A stretch of DNA of 60,000 nucleotides from Branchiostoma floridae (taxonomy: Eukaryota; Chordata; Leptocardii; Amphioxiformes; Branchiostomatidae). Shown here piece by piece: positions 35,901 through 47,400 of the stretch (position 1 is the first letter of the stretch; the number at the start of each line of letters is the position of its first letter). The translations under genes and the position numbers were made by a program. The stretch spans positions 27,532,762-27,592,761 of the forward strand of contig NC_049980.1 of NCBI RefSeq assembly GCF_000003815.2. Direction: 5' to 3'. The notes beneath the pieces are model-generated. The model searched no databases. It was not told the origin of the DNA and saw only the letters and a program-made list of their open reading frames with translations.

Positions 35901-38900
35901 CTCACTCCCATGCCACCTGTCAACTTCCATGATTTAAAGGGAAAGAGGAGAAAAACGTAGGCTATTGTGTAAATATGCAACTGTTGAAATATTAGAATCC
36001 ATCTTGCATGACATCACAAGTAAATGTGTAAAAACAAGCTGTTATGCCAAGGAGGTTGGTTAGGCTATCTGTTAGGCTGCACCTAGTACATGTACTGGTC
36101 TACGGTGTGACTGCCAGCTTCCGTGTGACAGGACGGATTGTCAGACAGGCACACACAGCAGCGGCTGGTACTCACAACCAACAATTCAATAATAATCGAC
36201 AATCCGCACATACCGCGGCGTTATACAAAGGATCTCGTTGCTACCTATTTGTACGAGCTAGAAGGCATTCTGGAGAACTAACATTTGGTGTGTCCGGGAA
36301 TGATGGATACATCATGGTAACATCTAGCGATGGTTTTGACAACTTTGACAACCCGTTACTTGTGAATGGCTATCCCGAGTTTAGAGCATCTTTTTAACAG
36401 TTACAATCCAATGATCAGTTGGTAGGTATATAAGATCTAGAATCAGCTGCAAGTTGATGACTCTAAAAGTTATACGTTCCCATTCAGTCCAGCTAAGTTG
36501 AAACAATTGGTGCGAATATCACAGACCTTTTTCGTGCATTGAATAGTTTCTGCAGCCGGGCTCCCTCCAATGTATTTGGTTTCAAATATGTTGAGCGTCT
36601 AGACGGAGTCTGCACAAGTCTTAGGCATGCCGTAAGGTGATAGCAGTTGGCCAGAATTCAATGAAGTCAATTGGGAATAGCTGCGAGGCACGGCAGTAGC
36701 ACTAAAGAAGAGAGAAATACTAGGACAGCCCTCTCGGATGGGATGTAATGCCGGAGAGCACCTTTTCCAGGGAAGCCATTCCTTGGGCACCATAAAGATC
36801 CCACCACACGCATCTAAAAGCCTATGAGTCCTCTTGTTGTTAGTGGGTCAAACGTAACAGTCTAGTCACTTGCAGCTTGGTGTGTTATGCCTAAAGGCGG
36901 TTTTCCGGTTGTGTGTAACAAAGCAACACTGGGAATTTGGGACATTTCCTTCATAATAATGCAGACTCTGAAAGAACAAAATCATACATAATCCTGTGGA
37001 CATCACAACGTTTCCTGTGCGCTCTTATCGCCTGCTGAAGCTGTCAATCTTAATCAGGTTCAGTAGGTCCACCCGCTGAGATGATGTCACAAGGTTATCT
37101 CACGCTCAAAGCTGCAAGATGTGATGGCAACAACCAGAAGCCACGGACTCCTCCCACTGAAGATACGGGACCTGTAGCCACGTGTACGGACTCCTCCCAC
37201 TGAAGATACGGGACTAGTAATAGCCACGGACTCGAACTCCTCCCACTGAAGATATGGGACCAGTAGCCACGGACTCCTCCCAATGAATATACGGGACCAA
37301 TAGCCACGAACTCCTCCCACTGAAGATACGGGACCAGAAACCACGGCCTCCTCTCACTGAAGATACGGGACCGTTAGCCATTTATAATTAATTATGAGCT
37401 CACCATTGCATTAACGTTACATTGCATTTAAACAGTTAAACTGCTGAAACGATATTGAAGAACATACGAACATATAGATGAGAAGGAAATAATGTATTCA
37501 CAGATGTTAAAGACATCACTATGTGCATTTTTTGTTTGATTCGATGGACATTATAGAGACACAATTCAACGATTCTTCAATGAACCACCCCAAAATTGAA
37601 CAGACAGAAATAATGCTCATTCAATCAAGTTGTCCTCCAGTGCTTCCATGGCTTGCTTAGCCCTTTCATCAGTCCCAGCGTACCTCTTTACTTTGATGTG
37701 ACTGTTCGCCAACAAAGCTGACTGGCTCTTCAGAGAGCAAGTGGCACGTCGATCAGCACCCGCGTCTGTATACCAACCCTCTCTTCACGGGTTCAACAGG
37801 GTCGCAGCCACACAACTGTTTCTCAAACAGATTAGGTGACCCTGAACAAAAGTCGCTCCAAGATGTTTCTCTCAGGAACGCTTTGTTGTCCCTGAGGAAT
37901 CCACAGGTAAAACCTTGTGTAAACTTGTAACCTGTCAGGTCCTGACGGATGTACCCCGGTATGGGGTACAGGTGTTCCCGCTTCAAACGGCAGCTTTGTT
38001 CCCGGAGGTCTCGGGGCAGTTGGCGGTCCATGGAAGGTGTAGTCAGCGAGTGACATTGTTTGTTTTGACAGCAAACAACACCGCATTATTACAGTCTAGC
38101 TCACCAGACAATTGTTCCCATGCCTGCACCCAGACATAACCTTTCTCACGTTTGTCATATTTGTAGGTGGCCATTCAGACTATCACTATCTGCCTTTTTT
38201 GTTTGATTCGATTAACATATTGCGATATAATTCATCAATACTTCAAACGAATTATCCCAAAATTCCTTTATATGAACAGACAACAAAAGGTAACTCAATC
38301 AAGTTGTCCTCAGTGCTTCAATGGCTTCGCTAGCCTAGTTCTTTCATCAATCCCAATGCCTGCACCCAGACATAACCTTTCTCACGTTAGTCATATCTGT
38401 AGGTGGCCATTCAGACGCACGGCGTGAGGCCGGGAGAAAATGGGCGCCCTGTCATCGGCCTGGCTAATTTGTCAATGACAAGAGACAGGAGCTATTGAAA
38501 TCTCCGCTGTCTCCCACGATATTTACATTTTTAAGTCATGAAGTATAACGTTAAACGTTTAGCTATCCTATTGACTAAAGATAGAAGTCTTTATTGTGCA
38601 CTACGTCCTATCGGACTACGTACTGAGGCATACACAAAGTCGTAATATAAAGCACATATAGTGGCAGGACTTATAATGCTAATCTAATAGACCGGTTCTA
38701 ATACTACTCTAATACATATGTTTGGCTTCTTCTCGTTTTTGGGGGGAACGTTAAAGTTATAGGTTGAGTTTGTTCAACATAGTATAGTCTAAACGCATAC
38801 TACATATGTTTTTTATCACTAGTTAAAGAAACTTTCGTATACTACAATTAAAAATTCTCATTAGTTTATGCCATTGTACCTATTGCAACATGCCAGAAGT

Positions 38901-41900
38901 ATACAAGGAGATGTTTGAATAAACGTAGAGTTTTAATTTTAACCACTGAGGAAATGAAAAGTTATTTTGTTTTTGAGATTTTCTTTATACTGCCCAAACC
39001 ATTGGGTAAAAACACCCAGAGAACACTTAAAAAGCACTCCATCAGAGCAAACAATCCTAGCGACATGAAACGTTAGGCCTTTCTCTCCTTCACGATTGAT
39101 ACTGGGAGTCCTCAGGACTGGTCCTCAGAGCCCGTGTCAGGTTCCTGCCGTGTTCCCCTCCCCCAACCGCCGTGTTGGGGTCAACACAAACAGACGCACT
39201 TCTGGTGGTAATAGCTTTTTCGTGTTCAATTGGGCGTGAAAACAATGCTTGTTTTCTTAAGGCACCAGTAACACACACAGGGTTATCTCGTGACTTCTGA
39301 AGGACGGGGGGAAACATGTGCCTACCTGATGTTGTTTTAGCAAATTGTTTGATTGATTTACGTGGTCAGTAGACCTCAAAGGTATTGTATTATGTAGAAG
39401 CATGTTTTTCATTTCAATGTCTAAATTTCGTTTGGCCTTTGTGCCATCAAATCAGACGAGTAGCAGGTTCACATTAACCGCTTGAACTTTGTACTTTATC
39501 GTAATTCTGGTCATATAGCATATCTTTAATAACATGTAGTACGTATGTATATATGTAGATCATATGATAACACATATGTAGATTTTATGTGGTACATATG
39601 TGATACTGTTATTTATGGTCATCTCTTATCGCATGTGTTTTGGCATGCAGTTGAATAGTCCCGAACGTAAGATTCAGACATCAAACTTGAAACGTGATTT
39701 GTGATTAGCCGGAAACATGGTTCTTTGCTGAGGAAAATCGTACGTGTAATTCTAATGTTCAAGGACATCCAGCTCGAACTTTCTACTTTAAAAATCTACA
39801 AATGTAAAGGTTATTTGTCCTTGACCCCGCTTTTGGCGCCTCCGGCAAGAGTCCAGGCCCGACCATGGATGACCAAATGAAACTCAAACAGGCGGGCAGC
39901 AAAGGCGATTTAACGAAGTAATATTGTTTGTAGACAAAACAAGAGGTAAACCAAGGATCTTAGTAGCTAAAGCGGTTCCAGCAAACTCGCAGTTTGGCCA
40001 CTAGTGGCGCCCTCAAGGTCTCCATCAATTTCGAGCCATGTGTCTGTTTGGGGTCCGGTAAATGCTCCCTGCGCAGTGGATGATTTCTCAGCGGATGCCC
40101 AGGAAATGATTCTGCTGAGATAAGGAGCTTAGGCGCCCCAGTACAGGATCGTTAGCGCTGTCAGACACTAACCGCTGCCAGGGGTGTGCAGTCATGCCTT
40201 GAGTACATACATAAAATACGTCCTTGTATAAAGTTTGTTCCAGGGTCAGCTGAGGGCACGTCGAGATTGCACCATTTCCCTTTACATTCAGAACAGTTGA
40301 ACTAGAGTACGGAGGAAAGGTGGTGGATGCTACCTAAAACGTCTGACCGTTTTTCGAAATCATATCCTGTTGCTTGAATAACTTTTATTTTGTGTATCTA
40401 ATTACTTGGGTGCAAAAATTCATATTATGCTTCAATTAGCGTTGACACCTGACGAAACATAAAAAGTTTACACCATACTTCAATCAATACTATACTACAG
40501 TCAATACTAATCACATTTTCGTCTATTGAATGATTATGTTTGACTTTTTCAAAATAGACCTTAATGGAGAAAGTGTGGCTCTAAATATAAACATATCAAC
40601 AACACAGCAGGAACCGATTTCGGTAATGCGGCACTTCAAAGTCGTCAACGTCACACCCGAAGCCCGTAGACATGCGCAGTACAAACATATGATCCCAAGG
40701 AATCATGGTATAGCCTCAACCGAAGGGGGAACATCCGGGACATGTCACTCATACAAATTGGCAAGTATAGACATCTGTTTATACGTGCACCGTACAAAAA
40801 TAAACTTGTACAGACATGTTTAGGAAAATAGATAATGTTCCTTAAAAGCCCAATTTTCATCCCTCAAAGTACGACAGCTGTCCGGCCGTACATACAAAGA
40901 GTCTAGTCTTCGAGCAGAGGTTGGTGGGGAAAATGGCTGCCTTTATAATACATGAGCCGTTTTCTGTCCGCACTCTCCACTAAGGAGAGGGGTGGTGGTG
41001 GGGAGTGATGACAGAAAACATGGCACATAAGATCATAAGAAGAATTTGATGTTTTCCCAACCAACCTTTGCTAAAGAGTACATGAAATCTCCCCAGCATG
41101 AGCAAATGATTGATCACGAAGCTTACAAATCTGATAACCTACGGCACTAGCCACATTAGTCACCGGCTAGTTCAAAGTATATAACATGGCTTTAGACGCA
41201 TCTTCAAGCTTAGATCATCAAAGGTTAACGTTGGTTTTGAAAATCATCAGTCTGGGCTATCCAGCAACCCCGTTCAACTAGGGCGGTGACCTTGCTGCAA
41301 CAGTACTGCGATCTAGCGATTTGACAGAGCGTTCAATGAATTTCATAAGAATCTTTTTGCACTTTGTGTGTTTTGTCGTCTTTCCAATAATGCTTTCCAA
41401 TTTCGCATGATATCATAAAAATGAAGTCAAGGGTTTCACGAATTCAAGTCTGGTCAATGGAAGATGGCAGAAAGGTCGCCGCCTCGCCCAGTCGCCCAAT
41501 CCACAGGCTTACAGTTCGTTTTCCCAGCCCACTTCAATTAGAACATTTACCTCATCGTTAGACTAGAAGTTAGCAGGAGCCCGGCGTGTCTTCAGGTGGA
41601 ATAACACTCATTGACGGATGGTGATTAATCCTCCACAGCTTTTAACAGGAAAATTGTGGGGTTCATTACAAATCTCGGGCTTTGTCCCGGTCTAGCGGCT
41701 ATTAGAGCTGTACCAATATTACACTGTTGGTATTTCTTCAATTCTTGTCACTTTACTAATTCTGGCCTAGAACAAGACTGATGTGATGTTGTTGGAATAA
41801 GTACCTAAAAGTCTAAGGCTGAATAGTAAATCATTTAAGATATATTTGAGATACTTTTGAAACGGTTCACATTCAAACACTAGTTTACGACTTTTAAGTA

Positions 41901-44353
41901 TTAAAATATTGTATTTGTCGTTTTATTTCATTGAATCTCAATGAGGCCTCTCGACTACCACGTAAACGAGAAGTATATGATTTACGGAATGAACGTCCCC
42001 TTGTCTTGCTTGCTTACTACAGAAAGAGCAGCTGCAAGGGCAGTTTGATGTTTTGGTTGTTTTTGTTGTTGGTTGAATATTGTCAAGACAAAGTTGTGTA
42101 AGAGTTTTTGTGGAATGACATGTTGATCAACTCGTGTTGTTAACCTTGACATCTGCAATGACCATTTGATGTGGTTGTTGTTTGAATCTTAATGATGCGT
42201 CGTGACTACCATGTGGCATGTGAAAGAAAACTATTAGGGACTTAACGGATCGACTGTCTCCAGATATTTTGTTTTCCTTGGAAGAACTGTTTCGTGCTAT
42301 TGTGGTTGAATGTTCTCTTTGAATCTTAATGATGTGTCACAACTACCATGTAAAGACAGGACAGTCTTACAAGGTGATCGTCTCATGGTGTTTACTTCCG
42401 AATGAACATCTAGATCTGCAAGGACAGTTTGATGTTGTTAACTTGTACACATGATTGTTGTTGTTATATTTGTTAAGGATGTGTCATTACTACACTATTA
42501 AAAGTTGACGTAATGACATGTGGATCTTCTTCTGGTGTTGTTTACTCCCAAGATAGATATAAAGATCTTCAAGGACAGTTTGATGTTGTGCACGTGGTTG
42601 TTGTTGTTTGAATCGTAATGATGTGTCGCGACTTCACAATTAAAAGTTTACGGAATGACTTGTTGACCGTCTCCTTGTGCTGCATTCTTCTAGGAAGGAC
42701 ATCTGCAAGGACAGGGACGAGCCGTGCGGCACGCTGGGTAAGTAGCAGACGACCTTGGTCAGCGTTTATTTGCATCTAGTTCGTAGTACATTTTGGCAAG
42801 AACATTGATCGCATTACCTTGACAAACAGCATGCACCTTGCTAGCTTCATCATAAAATGAAGTAAATTTTGTCACATCGAGTTCTTTTATCGTCGTCTAG
42901 GTCATAGTTACGAGTAGAATGCATTCTGACGACTTTTTTACGGACTTTGTCAGATGTTTCAGTAACCGTAGACGAATGTGCACGTGTTCCCACACAAAAC
43001 AAGGCTGTAAATCAAATATACGATTGGTACCTATTTCTGGCTTCCAGCCATTTGCTGAGCACGAATTGTCTTAATGAGAACAATACACGTCTTTGGCCTT
43101 TGGGACGATCAGATCGGTAAGTGGTACATTCATGCCGTCGTCACGTGCGAGGGATGCCCTAACCGCAAAGTCCTTTGAACTAGATCAAAGCCTATAGGAT
43201 CAGCGCGGTTAAAATCGCTGCGCTTAAAATGTGCAGCTGAAAAAGCAGCGTCCTCGGGTGTTGCCTTAGTATTGTTTGCCTTCTAACGCTCCATAGAAGT
43301 TGTAAAATAAGTGGTGAGGTAGAAGCCGTGTCCTGATCCTCCCCGATCCCGCCGGAGCACGGGCTCGGGAGTTCCCGTGTTAAAACAAACAAACGCTAGG
43401 TCAGAGGAGACGTGTCCTAATGGTCCGGCACTTGGCGTTGTGTCAACACCAGGCTCAAATGAACCCCCGGGGTTCGTACTTGGGCATAATCCAAGCAGAG
43501 GTGATATCTACTTTGCCTAATTTCAGTCCTTAACAAATATATATCTTCCGCGTCAAATTGGAATAATTGAGGAACACTTTCCAAATCGAATAGACAAGAC
43601 TTCAAATTGTAACGTATATAATCCAAACTGTAACACTACCTTCTAATGCGATGATGGTTAGACATCCTGCCAATAAGATACTCCAAATAGTAATTAATCA
43701 ATCAAGCGACTGAATATGATTTCCATAACCACATCTAATTGTTCGAGTAACTGCTATTTAGCAAACACTCTGATGAACAACCGAGCATCGCACTTCAACA
43801 AAATCCAAGTAGAGGTGATATTTAAAAATAGCCTAACTGTCTTTTCCTAATCTGTTTCCTTCGAAACTACATGACTTCCTCTTCAGATATGGAATTGAAA
43901 CCAATTTTGGCATCACTGGGCTTCAAATCGTAACGTGAAACCAACAAAACGTCGGTCTGTACGTAAATTATTACCATCTGAAGTATGATGATGTACAGCA
44001 GAAGCTACAATAGACTCAGTGTTGTGTTAGGCAGGCCTACTCAGAACGATTTCGCTATACATGTACATTAAAATCGTAACGTTAAAGATTGAATGCAAGG
44101 CATACAGCTGGAACATAAAGTAAAAGGATCCCACGTCTGTGTCCTTAGTTGCCCCTTGCCTGGTTTAGCACTTCCCCTTCGCGGAAATTCTTACATGTGT
44201 AAAGAACTGTAAATCCCAGTATACCATGCTGTATACATTTTTCCTACAATCTCGCAAATTTCGGAAAGAGAGAGAGAGAGAAATGGTTTATTGGATTAAA
44301 AAACTGTTGCAGCCTAACGGCTGAATTGCAATTTTGTACAATAATCATTTCAC

Positions 44354-44408
<55 letters not shown>

Positions 44409-47400
44409 ACATATTAAATACGCTACACTGACATGTCCGATTCCTTTACATACAGTCTGAGAATCTGCTCCGATGAAAGCAAGCAATATCGTATTGGCTT
44501 GGGGGCTTGGAGTAGAAAAAACGAGTAGCTGGTTGCCGATTCTTGAATCCCTTATACGGGTGTACCCAAGCACCGTTAGACATGTTATTGACAGGTGCAT
44601 TACATAGCCAAAGATTTCTCCAACACGCTTGGGCTGTCTCTAGGCTCGCAGAATGAGATAACAGAATGACCAAATATGTATCACAATCGCAGTCATTGGG
44701 GAAGACGGCCCCTCTGCTGTAATTGGACATGACACCTGGGGGAGGGGGGCGCATTACTGATCCCCATCCGGACTTGGGCCACACACATGTCGGCACATAA
44801 CCTTGACCTCAGGCTAGAACACAGACCAGCTGTACGGGATACAAGTCTAACCCAACTTTCAAACTTCAATTAGTAGATGCCAATAAAAAACGAGCATTTA
44901 CTGGGTGAAAAGTGCGATTCCGTTTAAAATACATGATGCAGCTAACATTATGTTGTTGGTATTCTTCTAATCACCGAGTCAGTTAAACAAAGAACGCAGT
45001 AAGAGAATATTGTGGGGTATAATGTCCACAGAAAATGTTTTGTTCTGAGCTCGAAAGTCTAAACATCCTCCCGTATATTTACTCTGATATCCATTACTTA
45101 GACAATCATTCGGAAATGCATTGAAGATAGATCAGTGTTGGCACGGTTCAGATGGGTTTGTTCCTTTTAAACAGATATTTATTTGTTGTTACTCATTCAT
45201 CTACCGTCAGGAATGGCGTTTATTTCCGGTATGTGCGACCCCAACCGGATGTGCAGCGTGAACGAGGATAACGGCCTGACTTTGGCCTTCACAGTCGCAC
45301 ATGAACTTGGACATAAGTAAGTGATGCCATTTAAAAATTTGATGTTCGAGAAATTGGTTCATTGAAGGATCATTCTGTTCGTGATAAGGTGCAACTGATT
45401 ACTAGGAAAGTGTAAAAGCTATTGGACTTCTCGATTTAGAAACAGTACGCTGCGCTATTGTGTGAGACTTCTGAGTGAGAGCATGCAGTTTCGGCAGCAT
45501 ATGTTTGTACGAGTAGACCGGTTACCGTCTGTTGCAAGTGTCAGAACGTCTTTGTTGAAGTATGAAATGTTATTAAGAATAGATTAAGCTATAATTGTCA
45601 TATAGAGCTTTTAATTTGTTAAGCTATGTATACCTTTTAACGTTAGGCCATTATTGTATGAAACTACCATTCAGCCCTTTGTGCTGCTGCAGTTTTATTT
45701 AAGTTAAAAAAAGAAACTCATCACATCTCTAACCATTAATCTCTAAATGGAGTATTTTTCACGTCAACCTTGTATATTAGTAGTATGATTCCATGAAGGT
45801 AGCGCATTTCACGATTTTCCCGATGTTTTATACCAATAGTTGGGGCATGACCCATGACGGGATGGAGAACCGGTGCGTGACGCGCCCAGAGTCGTCCATA
45901 CAGTACATCAGGTCGTCATCATGGCTGAGGAGGACAGGCAAGGTCAACCTGCAGTGGTCCCCCTGCAGCAGGTCAAAGGTCGAGAACTTCCTCAGGTAGG
46001 GTCGACCGCACTCACCGACACACGTACACATTGGAACATGATCATGAGTTTAGTTTATTGAGTAATATTGAGATGAGATTTAGAACCTAAAGGGGCTAAT
46101 CTTGCTGGGCTTAGTAACAATAAGGGACAAATACCTTGTTACCAGGGCTAGCCCTTTATAATGGCCTACGGCTAGTTGGGTAACCCTGGCTGCATTTTCT
46201 CTACACAGCCGAATAAATCAAATCAAATCACATCACATCAAATCAAATCAAATCAAATCAAATCAAATCAAATCAAATCAAATCAAATCAAATCAAATCA
46301 AATCAAATCAAATCAAATCAAATCAATGTGCTTTCAAAGAAAAGAAACAGTCAATGGTAAAATGTCAAAACGTTTGTTACCACATCTGCAGCTGCAGCAG
46401 CGCAGCGACACCTAGCTACAGTGAGAAGTAGAACCAGGAATTTATGCCCTGTCGGTTCTTTCAGATATGTTTCTTTATGAATGAACAACTTTGTTACTTA
46501 GTCGTTTATCAATCGACGAAATCATCTGCTATAAGATAAAGGCATGACTCGTTAGTTATCGTTATCCACCAACTAATTTATTATCATAATGTGCGTCGGT
46601 AGTTGAGAGACTGCATCTTCTGCACTTTTGGTCGAATTAGTAAATAACTGTTCCGACCATTTGGAATGTTTGCACTCAATGACTTTAGTGTTAAAGCAGT
46701 ATTCATTGAAGATTTTCAGTTTTACGCTATGATTGGTGAAATTTTTTGTCTGCAACCCTAGATCCCAGCAGAGTCAGTGCCTCCTGGACACGAAGAGGGG
46801 CGCTAACCTCGGGTACGCGGCTGAGCTGCCCGGAGAGCTGTACACACCCGAGCAGCAGTGTGTCTTCATCTTCGGCAAAAACGCCTCAGTCTGTCCTTAT
46901 CCGGAGAAGAAGGTATGAAATTCATTCGTTTTTATTAAAATCATAAACATTAGTATGAAGATAAAGTGGTGACGATAATAAGAACCTTGCCTCTGTACAA
47001 ATACGCCTAAATTCGGTTAACATTTTATGCGAAACTCTCTCTCTCTCTCTCTTTCTGTCAGTCAGTCTGCCAGTTATGCGAAACTAACAGTTACTTAACG
47101 GTTACGAAACTTAAGGTTTGTAAAGTTGAGCAGAGGATCCTTAAGATTTCGTTTAGGACGAACACTTGTCATAAATCTTCCTTTTACGTATGTGCAAATT
47201 ATCTTTGGCCATTTCCCTGTCAGATCCGCCTGTGTGAATCCCTCTGGTGTATCGAGCCCGGGAAGGATGAATGTGTTACTAAGGAATTCGCCGCGGTGGA
47301 CGGCACGGAATGCGGACAGGATAAGGTATGACTTAATCTGTTTCTACTACTAATCTGTTTCTAAGGCACTGAATTAAACCAATGATGTTGTCTTAGACGT

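Larger units (their letters stand above)
33714..42693. other. ADAMTS intron 6
   Basis: About 9 kb without a supportable exon. It contains the minisatellite at 37135-37378, a possible retroelement relic at 37741-38040, tandem duplication 38118-38416, the hairpin at 40912-41072 and the acceptor-spanning array at 41930-42693. Stretches 33714-37130 and 38600-40900 show no recognised feature. Confidence 0.55.

Noticed and set aside
36044-36397. 117-codon + frame in ADAMTS intron 6
   Set aside because: No domain, signal or splice evidence; length is possible by chance in 9 kb of intron.
37087-37344. Minus-strand repetitive frame with Trp/Ser/Gly repeats
   Set aside because: Translation of the minisatellite of about 40 bp.
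46208-46326. Regular short repeats that could be mistaken for a CRISPR-like array
   Set aside because: Simple (AAATC)n with no spacers in an animal intron.
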